Shown here: piece after piece, positions 8,900 through 17,029 of the stretch
How the letters are laid out: every line of letters starts with the position of its first letter
Numbering within the stretch: position 1 is the stretch's first letter
Source of the DNA: Staphylococcus succinus
Lineage (GTDB): Bacteria > Bacillota > Bacilli > Staphylococcales > Staphylococcaceae
Assembly (NCBI RefSeq): GCF_029024945.1
Contig: NZ_CP118976.1
Coordinates: 434,001 to 498,000 of the forward strand
Reading direction: 5' to 3'
Length of the DNA stretch: 64,000 bases
Translations under genes and position numbers: made by a program
The notes under the pieces: generated by a model
Database searches by the model: none
Seen by the model: the letters and a program-made list of their open reading frames with translations, nothing else
Told to the model about the DNA's origin: nothing

Positions 8900-8916
8900 A
8901 TGAAAAATATTTTCAA
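8900..8916. promoter_or_regulatory. Candidate NanR operator between nanK and nanA
   Basis: ATGAAAA-ATA-TTTTCAA repeats the nanE/nanR palindrome with only two changes, in the 222-base space between the divergent nanK and nanA genes. A further half-like ATGAAAAATA stands near 8996. Confidence 0.55.
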
Positions 8917-9052
8917 AGATATATAGACTATTTGATTATTATTTTCATAAAGCTATTGCCACTCTCTATGATAGCGTTTACAATTTGAACTGTAAATGAA
9001 AAATATACGCCTGTTCGTATGGGCATGAGACTTAAAAAATGGAGGTTATTAT

Positions 9053-9934
9053 ATGGAAGATACATTGAAAGGTTTATACGCAGCATTGTTAGTGCCATTT
9101 GATGAACGAGGTCAAGTTAAAGAAGAAGGATTAAAACAAATTGCCCAAAATGCCATTGAAACTGAAAAGTTAGATGGATTATATGTAAATGGGAGTTCCG
9201 GAGAAAATTTTTTAATAAATAAAGAACAGAAGAAACAGATATTTAGACTAGCAAAGGAAGCCGTTAGTGAAGATGTGAAAATGATTGCTCAAATTGGTTC
9301 ACTAGACTTGAATGAAGCAATAGAACTAGGTAAATATGCTACAGAATTAGGCTATGACGCGATTTCTGCAGTTACACCATTTTATTATCCTTTTTCATTT
9401 GAAGAGATTAAAGCGTATTATTTTGAGTTAATTGAAGCTACTCAAAATGACCTTATTATATATGCAATACCTGATTTAACAGGAGTAAATATTTCTATTG
9501 AACAATTTGGAGAACTCTTTGACCATGAAAAAGTCATTGGTGTGAAATACACAGCGCCTAATTTCTTTTTACTTGAACGCATTCGAAATGCTTTTCCAAA
9601 TAAATTAATACTTTCTGGTTTTGATGAAATGTTAGTGCAAGCAGTAATATCTGGTGTGGATGGTGCAATTGGATCGACATATAATGTGAACGGAAAACGT
9701 GCAAGACAGATTTTTGACAAAGCTCAAAATGGAGATATTGCTGAAGCTTATCAAATTCAACATGATACTAATGACATTATTGAAAATATATTAGCTATGG
9801 GCATATACCCAACATTAAAAGAAATATTAAGTTCACGCGGGATTGATGGTGGTCAACCTAAACGTCCATTTAAACCTTTTGATGAAAGTAATCGAAGCCA
9901 ATTAGAAACTTTAATTAAAAAATATAACTTATAA
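9053..9934 (+). CDS. nanA: N-acetylneuraminate lyase NanA
   Basis: NanA splits N-acetylneuraminate into pyruvate and ManNAc, the first intracellular step of sialic acid use. This 293-residue class I aldolase of the DHDPS superfamily has GSSGENFL (residues 48-54, pyruvate carboxylate binding), Tyr137 in IIYAIP and Schiff-base Lys165 in VIGVKYTAPN, all at the positions expected for the family. GGAGGT precedes the ATG. nanT follows after 25 bases, so the two are probably cotranscribed from the nanK-nanA intergenic region. Confidence 0.96.
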   Translation: MEDTLKGLYAALLVPFDERGQVKEEGLKQIAQNAIETEKLDGLYVNGSSGENFLINKEQKKQIFRLAKEAVSEDVKMIAQIGSLDLNEAIELGKYATELGYDAISAVTPFYYPFSFEEIKAYYFELIEATQNDLIIYAIPDLTGVNISIEQFGELFDHEKVIGVKYTAPNFFLLERIRNAFPNKLILSGFDEMLVQAVISGVDGAIGSTYNVNGKRARQIFDKAQNGDIAEAYQIQHDTNDIIENILAMGIYPTLKEILSSRGIDGGQPKRPFKPFDESNRSQLETLIKKYNL

Positions 9935-9959
9935 GACATCGCATAAGGGGATGAAATGA

Positions 9960-11492
9960 ATGCAACAAATAGGATTTGGTCTATGGAACTGGGTAGCTGT
10001 GATTGTATATCTCGTAATAATGCTATTAGTCGGTGTTTATTTTACAAAACGTGCAAGTCAAAATACTGATAGCTTCTTTACTGGTGGAGGACGGTTACCT
10101 TCTTGGGCGATAGGTTTTTCTATCTATGCTACGACACTAAGCGCCATTACATTTATGTCAACACCGGAAAAAGCATTTTTAACAGATTGGTCATATATCG
10201 TTGGTAATATCGCGATTGTGGCGATTATTCCATTGTTAATATATTTTTATGTACCTTTTTTCAAAAAGCTAAAAGTAACTTCAGCATATGAGTATTTAGA
10301 AGCACGATTTGGACCGAGCGTGCGCGTAATTGGGTCAATGCTCTTTGTACTATTCCATTTAGGACGCGTTGCAATAGTAATCTACTTACCCACATTGGCA
10401 ATCACTTCTGTATCTGACATAAATCCTTTTTTAGTTGCAAGTCTTGTCGGTATACTATGTATATTATATACCTTTTTGGGTGGATTTGAAGGTGTCGTTT
10501 GGAGTGACTTTATTCAAGGCGTTATTTTATTATGTGGCGCTGCAGCCATTATTATCCTAGGCGTCATTCATATTCAAGGTGGTATGGGAACAGTTGTCAG
10601 TGATGCGATTGACCACAAAAAAATAGTGAGTGTAGATAATTGGAAATTGAACTCTGCCGCTGCTGCAATACCAATTATTTTTTTAGGTAACATTTTTAAT
10701 AATTTACATCAATATACCGCGAGTCAAGATGTAGTACAACGTTATCAAGCTTCAGACTCTTTGAAAGAAACGACTAAATCATTATGGATGAATGGTGCCT
10801 TAGCGTTAATATCTGCACCTTTATTTTACGGTATGGGGACAATGATGTATTCATTTTATAATCATGAAAGTACATTGCCGAAAGGGTTTAACACGTCTTC
10901 TGTAGTACCATACTTTATTCTTACAGAAATGCCACCATTTGTAGCTGGATTGTTAATTGCTGCAATTTTTGCAGCAGCACAATCAACGATTTCATCCAGT
11001 TTAAATTCAATTTCTGCATGTTTGTCAATTGATATAAAACATAGATTTTTTGGTAAAGGTAACGAGAAGCATGAAGTGAGCTTTGCGAGATGGATGATTA
11101 TTATATCAGGCATTATTGGTTTTGGTATGTCTATTTACCTTATTGCCTCGGACTCTAATGATTTGTGGGATTTATTCTTACTTATTACTGGTCTAGTTGG
11201 TGTACCACTTGCAGGTGTATTTGCGGTAGGCATATTTACAAAACGTACGAATACCTTTGGGGTAATTATGGGGCTGATATTTGGCGTAGTATTTGCTTAT
11301 ATTTTTAACGGTATAGGCGGTGGGAATTCACCATTCTTTGTTTCAATCATTTCATTTGCAGTTGCTTTTGTCTTTTCCTACTTGATTAGTTTAGTAGTAC
11401 CAGGAAAGAAAAAGGACATCAAAGGATTAACTATTTTTGATAAAAATGAACAGTCGAATTACATTTCCAAAATACATGTAAGAGAAAAATAA
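9960..11492 (+). CDS. nanT: Sialic acid Na+ symporter NanT (SSS family)
   Basis: This 510-residue polytopic protein of the sodium:solute symporter family has the early segments SFFTGGGRLPSWAIGFSIYATTLSAITFMSTP and IYTFLGGFEGVVWSDFIQG and about 13 hydrophobic helices. Close linkage to nanA (25-base gap) makes N-acetylneuraminate the likely substrate, imported with Na+. S. aureus NanT belongs to the same family. AAGGGGA precedes the ATG. No clear terminator follows. TGTAAGCGTTTAGG near 11531 resembles a cre but lacks its final CA. Confidence 0.92.
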   Translation: MQQIGFGLWNWVAVIVYLVIMLLVGVYFTKRASQNTDSFFTGGGRLPSWAIGFSIYATTLSAITFMSTPEKAFLTDWSYIVGNIAIVAIIPLLIYFYVPFFKKLKVTSAYEYLEARFGPSVRVIGSMLFVLFHLGRVAIVIYLPTLAITSVSDINPFLVASLVGILCILYTFLGGFEGVVWSDFIQGVILLCGAAAIIILGVIHIQGGMGTVVSDAIDHKKIVSVDNWKLNSAAAAIPIIFLGNIFNNLHQYTASQDVVQRYQASDSLKETTKSLWMNGALALISAPLFYGMGTMMYSFYNHESTLPKGFNTSSVVPYFILTEMPPFVAGLLIAAIFAAAQSTISSSLNSISACLSIDIKHRFFGKGNEKHEVSFARWMIIISGIIGFGMSIYLIASDSNDLWDLFLLITGLVGVPLAGVFAVGIFTKRTNTFGVIMGLIFGVVFAYIFNGIGGGNSPFFVSIISFAVAFVFSYLISLVVPGKKKDIKGLTIFDKNEQSNYISKIHVREK

Positions 11493-11618
11493 TAGTAATG
11501 TTTATTTATATTTAGTATGAAAAATGACTGTAAGCGTTTAGGCAAATTATTTTTCTTTTAGTCATAGTAAGTTTAATATAAAATTATTAAATTTGAATTA
11601 AAGAGAGGAAAATGAAAA

Positions 11619-12149
11619 TTGTCTACATTAGTGATTGTTGCACATCCAGATATTACAAGTTCTACAGTCAATAAACAATGGAGAGATGCTTTATCAAAAC
11701 ATGAAGATATAGTAACAGTACATGAACTATATCCAGAATATCCTCACGGCAAAATTGATATTGAGAAAGAACAAAAGTTATTAGAGACACATGATCATAT
11801 TGTGTTTCAATATCCGCTATATTGGTATAGTAGTCCTCCATTATTGAAACAATATTTAGATGAAGTACTTACTTATGGATGGGCCTATGGCTCTGAAGGT
11901 AATGCTTTAAAAGGAAAAAGTATTGCGCTTGCTGTATCCATTGGTGCGTTACCGGAATCATATACATTAGAAGGCAATGTGAAGTATACGGTTGATGAAT
12001 TATTGAGTCCAATGATTGCGACGTCTAGATTTGTTAAAGCGAATTATGTAGGTTCTCATAAATTATATGGTGCACTCACTATTACATCAAGTCAACTTAC
12101 AAATAATACAGAAGCATATGTGGAATTTATAAAACAATTAGAACAATAA
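11619..12149 (+). CDS. NAD(P)H-dependent oxidoreductase, flavodoxin fold (MdaB/KefF-like)
   Basis: The 176-residue protein starts STLVIVAHPDITSSTVN, with DHIVFQYPLYWYSSPPLLKQYLDEVLTYGWAYG in the middle, the signature of the flavodoxin-like NAD(P)H:quinone reductase family. Family members carry FMN or FAD and reduce quinones by two electrons, protecting against redox cycling. The start appears to be TTG at 11619, about 10 bases after GAGAGG; the ATG at 11612 is in another frame. It is monocistronic with a downstream hairpin. Confidence 0.82.
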   Translation: MSTLVIVAHPDITSSTVNKQWRDALSKHEDIVTVHELYPEYPHGKIDIEKEQKLLETHDHIVFQYPLYWYSSPPLLKQYLDEVLTYGWAYGSEGNALKGKSIALAVSIGALPESYTLEGNVKYTVDELLSPMIATSRFVKANYVGSHKLYGALTITSSQLTNNTEAYVEFIKQLEQ

Positions 12150-12164
12150 GGCATATCGCTATTC

Positions 12165-12205
12165 ATACCTTTGAAGCTTCTTTAAGCGATCAAAGGTATT
12201 TTTTT
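12165..12205 (+). terminator. Terminator after the quinone reductase-like gene
   Basis: ATACCTTTGA and TCAAAGGTAT pair perfectly and are followed by a T run. Confidence 0.85.
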
Positions 12206-12302
12206 ATTTTAATTTAATTGAAGTAGTAGAGTTACTTTGAATAGCGTGAGATAGTAGATATAATAAAGACATTACAATAATTGGAAGATTTGAGGGGACA
12301 AT

Positions 12303-13115
12303 ATGATAAAAGCGATTGCGGTTGATATGGATGGTACGTTTTTAGATTCAAAGAAAAATTATGATCAAGATAGATTTGAAAGTATTTTTCAAAAACTCAA
12401 AGCTCAAGACATTAAATTTATAGCAGCAAGTGGGAACCAATATGCTAAATTAAAATCCATTTTTGGACAACGAGATATGTTGTTTGTTGCTGAAAATGGC
12501 GCAGTGATATATGAAGGTAATACATTATATGATTACTGTGCGTTTGATAGAAAACAATATCAAAGTGTAATTGACTACTTAAATATTGAACGAGGCATCG
12601 ATAATCTCATCGTTTGTGGTTTGAATAGTGCTTACATCTTAAAAGATACTGCAGAGATGTTTAAAGAAATTGCTCATTTTTATTATCATCAATTAGAAGA
12701 AATTGATTCCTTTCAACAATTGCCAGAAGATGAATACGTAAAAATTGCATTAAATATTGATAGACACACGCACCCAACGCTAGACCAAGATTTAAATGAC
12801 TATTTCAGTGAAAATGTAAAACTGGTCTCCAGTGGACGCGATAGTATCGACCTTATTATACCTGGGATGACGAAAGGGAATGCATTACAGAGGTTATTGA
12901 CCAAATGGGATATGACAGGGGATAACTTAATGGCTTTTGGTGATGCAAATAATGATTTAGATATGTTGCAACTAGCTAAACATAGCTATGTTATGAAGAA
13001 CAGTGATGACAAATCACTATTTGATATCGCAAATCATATTGCACCTTCCAATGATGAGCAAGGCGTGTTAACAGTGATTGAAGATAACGTGTTAACAGCA
13101 ATCGGCAAAGAATAG
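12303..13115 (+). CDS. Cof-type HAD-IIB phosphatase
   Basis: This 270-residue cytosolic HAD hydrolase shows motif I AVDMDGTFLD, motif II IAASGNQYAK, the Lys of MTKGNAL and the terminal acidic motif MAFGDANNDLDML, with a C2B cap between. Cof proteins dephosphorylate sugar phosphates, flavin nucleotides and other phosphometabolites with broad specificity, so no substrate is proposed. GAGGGG lies before the ATG. Neighbours give no functional clue. Confidence 0.86.
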   Translation: MIKAIAVDMDGTFLDSKKNYDQDRFESIFQKLKAQDIKFIAASGNQYAKLKSIFGQRDMLFVAENGAVIYEGNTLYDYCAFDRKQYQSVIDYLNIERGIDNLIVCGLNSAYILKDTAEMFKEIAHFYYHQLEEIDSFQQLPEDEYVKIALNIDRHTHPTLDQDLNDYFSENVKLVSSGRDSIDLIIPGMTKGNALQRLLTKWDMTGDNLMAFGDANNDLDMLQLAKHSYVMKNSDDKSLFDIANHIAPSNDEQGVLTVIEDNVLTAIGKE

Positions 13116-13277
13116 ATACAGATTATTTGTGGACGTCTTTTCAATCCAGCAAGATTTCTATAAATGCTATTAAGCCATGCTAATGGTTTATAAACATATT
13201 ACTTTAATAAGAAATAAACTTTAGCTTATACTGAGTAATATAAAAATGAACCATTAGGAAAGGTAGGGCATAAAGTA

Positions 13278-13937
13278 ATGACACAAATGCAAGGACATAT
13301 TATTGAGGCATTTAATTTTAGACATGCAACGAAACGTTTTGATGCAACGAAACAAATTAGTTCAGATGAATTTAATACAATTTTAGAAGCGGGGAGACTG
13401 TCTCCAAGCTCACTTGGATTAGAACCATGGAGATTTGTCGTTGTACAAAATAAAACACTTAGAGAAAAATTAAAAGCTATAAGTTGGGGCGCGCAGGGAC
13501 AATTAGATACTGCAAGTCACTTTGTAGTAATTTTAGCGCGAAAAAATGTTACTTCTAAATCACCGTTTGTGCAACATTTATTACGCGATATTAAACAATA
13601 TAGTGAAGAAAGTATTCCAGCAACAGAAGAAAAATTCGATAATTTCCAAACCGGATTTCATATCAATGATAATGAACGTACATTATTGGATTGGGCTAGA
13701 AAACAAACATATATAGCACTTGGTAACATGATGACAAGTGCAGCATTATTAAATATAGATTCTTGTCCTATTGAAGGGTTTGATTTAGATGCAGTGAACC
13801 AATTGTTAATTGATGAAGGTATTATGGATGGAGAACATTTTGCGCCTTCAGTAATGGTCGCATTTGGTTATAGAGAAACTGAACCTAAAGCTAAAATACG
13901 CCAACCACAGTCAGATGTTGTGAAATGGTTTGAATAA
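13278..13937 (+). CDS. NAD(P)H-dependent nitroreductase
   Basis: The 219-residue FMN-dependent nitroreductase-fold protein has the N-terminal FMN-binding arginines in FNFRHATKRFDATKQIS and EAGRLSPSSLGLEPWRFVVV. IALGNMMTSAALLNIDSCPIEGFD and PSVMVAFGYRETEPKAK are typical of the NfsB-like group that reduces nitroaromatics and quinones. It is probably a dimeric cytosolic oxidoreductase. The gene is monocistronic and ends at a strong bidirectional hairpin shared with the GH1 operon. Confidence 0.85.
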   Translation: MTQMQGHIIEAFNFRHATKRFDATKQISSDEFNTILEAGRLSPSSLGLEPWRFVVVQNKTLREKLKAISWGAQGQLDTASHFVVILARKNVTSKSPFVQHLLRDIKQYSEESIPATEEKFDNFQTGFHINDNERTLLDWARKQTYIALGNMMTSAALLNIDSCPIEGFDLDAVNQLLIDEGIMDGEHFAPSVMVAFGYRETEPKAKIRQPQSDVVKWFE

Positions 13938-13977
13938 AAGCACTAAATTAAACTAGACATCTATACTCTAAACTTAA

Positions 13978-14025
13978 AAAGAGACCTATCAGAATTTAAA
14001 AAACTGATAGGTCTCTTTGATTTTT
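13978..14025. terminator. Bidirectional terminator between the nitroreductase gene and the bgl operon
   Basis: AAAGAGACCTATCAG and CTGATAGGTCTCTTT form a perfect 15-base-pair stem followed by GATTTTT on the plus strand. Confidence 0.9.
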
Positions 14026-14104
14026 AATATAACGGATTATGTGATTTTAACTAATAAATGGAAAAGTATAAGTCTATATTTCAATACCCTTATACTTTTG
14101 ATGT

Positions 14105-15556
14105 TTATAGTGCATTTCCATTAGTTTCAATCACTTTTTTATACCAATTAAAAGAATCCTTTTTGAATCGTTTTTTACTACCATTTCCATAATCGTCTTG
14201 GTCGACATAAATAAATCCATAGCGTTTACTCATCTCACTTGTTGACATAGAAATTAAATCTATAGGGCCCCACGCTAAGTAGCCGATTAAATCGACACCG
14301 TCTTCAACAGCCTTTTTAGCTTCAGAAATATGGTGTTGGAGATACTCAATTCTATAATCATCATGAATTTTTCCATCTTCAAAAACGTCTTTCGCCCCTA
14401 AACCATTTTCAACAATGAATAAAGGTTTTTGATATCTATCCCATAGTTCGTTTAATACAATTCTTAGACCAATTGGATCGATTTGCCATCCCCAATCTGA
14501 AGCGCTTACGTAAGGATTTTTAAGGCTATTCATTAAATTACCTCCTATTGTTTCCCCTTCAGGTGTCACTGAGGATAACAGTGACATATAATAACTAAAT
14601 GAAATATAATCTACTGGATATTGTTGGATAATAGCTAAATCTGCATCAGTAATTTCTAAATCAATATTATTGTCTGCTAAGAATTTATGGTAATAGTTTG
14701 GATATTCACCTTTTGCTTGCACATCAGTGTAAAGTAAATTAGCTTGGTCTTCTTGCTGAGCCTTAAGCACATCTTCTGGATTACAAGTGTAAGGATAATG
14801 TTTCATACGTGCTAACATACATCCCATTTGCCCATGAGGGATAATTTGCTTTAAACTTTTAGTTGCTAAGGCAGAGGCTACGAATTGGTGATGTAATGCT
14901 TGATACGAAGCGGTAATTGGGTTATCTTCTTTACCTGAAATAATGCCCCCTCCAGTATAAGGTGAGATATTAATAATGTTAATCTCATTAAAGGTTATCC
15001 AATACTTTACTTTGTCTTTGTAACGATTAAAAACTGTTTCAGCATAACGTACAAAATGATTGATGACTTCTCTATTGACCCAACCGTTATATTTTTCAGT
15101 TAATCCAAAAGGTGTTTCATAATGACTTAAAGTTACAACAGGTTCTATATTATAAGATAATAAAGTGTCAAAGACATCGTCGTAAAATGCTAAGCCTGCT
15201 TCATTAGGTTCAAGGTCATAGCCATTTGGGAAGATACGAGACCAGTGAATAGACATGCGAAATGCTTTAAAACCTAACTCTGCAAAAAGTTTGATATCTT
15301 CTTTATACGTATGATAAAAATCAATACCATCGCGTTTAGGAAAACGACCATCATAATCATTTGATAATACTTTTTGTACATGTTCATAAGTCATATCCAT
15401 GTTGTGGTCACCTGTACGTTGTGACTTTGGTATAAATTCCACAAAATCTGCACTAGACAGCCCCTTGCCATCTTTATTGTAGGCACCTTCTATTTGGTTA
15501 GCAGCAGTAGCACCTCCCCATAAAAAATCTTCTTTAAATCCATTGTTAATAAACAT
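14105..15556 (-). CDS. 6-phospho-beta-glucosidase, GH1 (first of a tandem pair)
   Basis: GH1 enzymes of this kind hydrolyse the phosphorylated beta-glucosides (for example salicin-, arbutin- or cellobiose-6-phosphate) delivered by the PTS. The 483-residue protein has acid/base Glu in YWITFNEIN, nucleophile Glu in LFIVENGLGA, and the C-terminal SKRYGFIYVDQDD with KKRFKKDSFNWYKKVI seen in phospho-specific members. I start at the ATG at 15556, downstream of AGGAGG; the longer ORF reads through that site. It is the last gene of a bglP-GH1-GH1 operon, 24 bases behind its paralogue. Confidence 0.9.
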   Translation of the reverse strand: MFINNGFKEDFLWGGATAANQIEGAYNKDGKGLSSADFVEFIPKSQRTGDHNMDMTYEHVQKVLSNDYDGRFPKRDGIDFYHTYKEDIKLFAELGFKAFRMSIHWSRIFPNGYDLEPNEAGLAFYDDVFDTLLSYNIEPVVTLSHYETPFGLTEKYNGWVNREVINHFVRYAETVFNRYKDKVKYWITFNEINIINISPYTGGGIISGKEDNPITASYQALHHQFVASALATKSLKQIIPHGQMGCMLARMKHYPYTCNPEDVLKAQQEDQANLLYTDVQAKGEYPNYYHKFLADNNIDLEITDADLAIIQQYPVDYISFSYYMSLLSSVTPEGETIGGNLMNSLKNPYVSASDWGWQIDPIGLRIVLNELWDRYQKPLFIVENGLGAKDVFEDGKIHDDYRIEYLQHHISEAKKAVEDGVDLIGYLAWGPIDLISMSTSEMSKRYGFIYVDQDDYGNGSKKRFKKDSFNWYKKVIETNGNAL

Positions 15557-15580
15557 AAAAGAATTCCTCCTCAATTTGTA

Positions 15581-17011
15581 TTAATAAGATAAATCTTCAC
15601 CATTAGAATGAATCACTTTTTGATACCAATAGAATGAATCTTTGCGTGTACGTTTTAAAGAGCCTTTGCCTTTATTATCACGGTCTACATAGATGTAGCC
15701 ATAACGCTTTTTCATTTCACCACTGCCTGCAGATACAATATCTATACATCCCCAAGATGTATAACCAAGAAGTGGTACACCGTCTTTTACAGCTTCAAGC
15801 ATTTGTGCTAAATGTTCACTTAAGTATTTAATTCTATAGCTATCATGAATTGCGCCATCATCTTGAACTTCATCAATTTCACCTAAGCCATTTTCTACGA
15901 TGAAAAGTGGTTTTTGATATCGATCGTAGATTTGATTCATAGTTACTCTTAAACCTACAGGATCGATTTGCCATCCCCAATTTGAAGATTCGAGGTAGGG
16001 GTTTTTAAGTGATGCAAACGCATTACCAGATGATTTATGTTTATTAATTGCATCATCACCACTTTCGAGACGACTAGAATAATAAGAGAAGGAAATATAA
16101 TCTACAGGGTACTGTTTTAAAATTTCATCGTCTCCGACTTCTTTATTAATAGTGACGCCTAATTCCTCAAACATGCGCTTACTATAATTTGGATATGCAC
16201 CACGTGCTTGCACATCTATAAAGATATATTGCTCTCTATTTTTTTGAACAGCTGCCATAATATCATTTGGATGGCAAGTATTTGGATAGACATCACCAGC
16301 AGCTAACATACATCCAATAGTATTATCTTTATCGACGCACTTAGCAATTTTTGTTGCTAAACTTGAAGCAATTAATTGATGATGTGCAGCTTGGTACTTG
16401 ATTTGGTTTGCGTTGTCTTCATCTTTAATAATTAAACCACCCCCAATATAAGGAATGTGTAAAATCATATTAATTTCATTATGAGTAATCCAGTATTTTA
16501 CTCGATGACTATAGCGTTCGAATAAGACAGTGGCATAATTTAAAAAGAAGTCAATTGTTTTACGGTTATACCAACCACCATATGTTTTGGCTAAATAATA
16601 AGGTGTGTCAAAATGATTGATGGTAACAATTGGTTCAATGTCATATTTTTCTAGCGTATCAAATATTTTATCGTAAAAAGCTAAACCACTTTCATTAGGC
16701 TCTGATTCGTCACCGTTCGGGAAAATTCTAGGCCATGAAATTGAAAAGCGTAATGCTTTGAATCCCATTTCTGCAAAAAGTTTAATATCTTCCTCATATT
16801 GATGATAAAAATCAATGGATTTATGACTAGGATAAAAGTCAAAATGATTAGACAATGCTTTAGCAGGATTAAATAAAGGTTCTTTTCGCTCATCGCCTGC
16901 TGGTAATAAATCAACTAAACTTAATCCTTTTCCATCACTATCATATGCACCTTCTATTTGATTAGCGGCAATTGCGCCACCCCATAAAAAATCTTTGTGT
17001 AATACAGTCAT
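15581..17011 (-). CDS. 6-phospho-beta-glucosidase, GH1 (second of a tandem pair)
   Basis: This 476-residue GH1 paralogue of the next gene keeps nucleophile Glu in LFIVENGLGE and acid/base Glu in YWITHNEIN, where His replaces the Phe found in its neighbour. It also has the KKRYGYIYVDRDN and KRTRKDSFYWYQKVI tail of phospho-beta-glucosidases. The pair probably arose by an old tandem duplication and may divide substrates (aryl glucosides versus disaccharides). AGGAGG precedes the ATG. It follows bglP after 18 bases, so both are controlled by the bgl leader. Confidence 0.9.
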   Translation of the reverse strand: MTVLHKDFLWGGAIAANQIEGAYDSDGKGLSLVDLLPAGDERKEPLFNPAKALSNHFDFYPSHKSIDFYHQYEEDIKLFAEMGFKALRFSISWPRIFPNGDESEPNESGLAFYDKIFDTLEKYDIEPIVTINHFDTPYYLAKTYGGWYNRKTIDFFLNYATVLFERYSHRVKYWITHNEINMILHIPYIGGGLIIKDEDNANQIKYQAAHHQLIASSLATKIAKCVDKDNTIGCMLAAGDVYPNTCHPNDIMAAVQKNREQYIFIDVQARGAYPNYSKRMFEELGVTINKEVGDDEILKQYPVDYISFSYYSSRLESGDDAINKHKSSGNAFASLKNPYLESSNWGWQIDPVGLRVTMNQIYDRYQKPLFIVENGLGEIDEVQDDGAIHDSYRIKYLSEHLAQMLEAVKDGVPLLGYTSWGCIDIVSAGSGEMKKRYGYIYVDRDNKGKGSLKRTRKDSFYWYQKVIHSNGEDLSY

Positions 17012-17029
17012 TATTATGCCTCCTAATAT

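Noticed and set aside
11531..11544. TGTAAGCGTTTAGG as a cre after nanT
   Set aside because: The last two fixed bases are wrong and the site is downstream of nanT, before a flavodoxin-fold gene with no sugar role.
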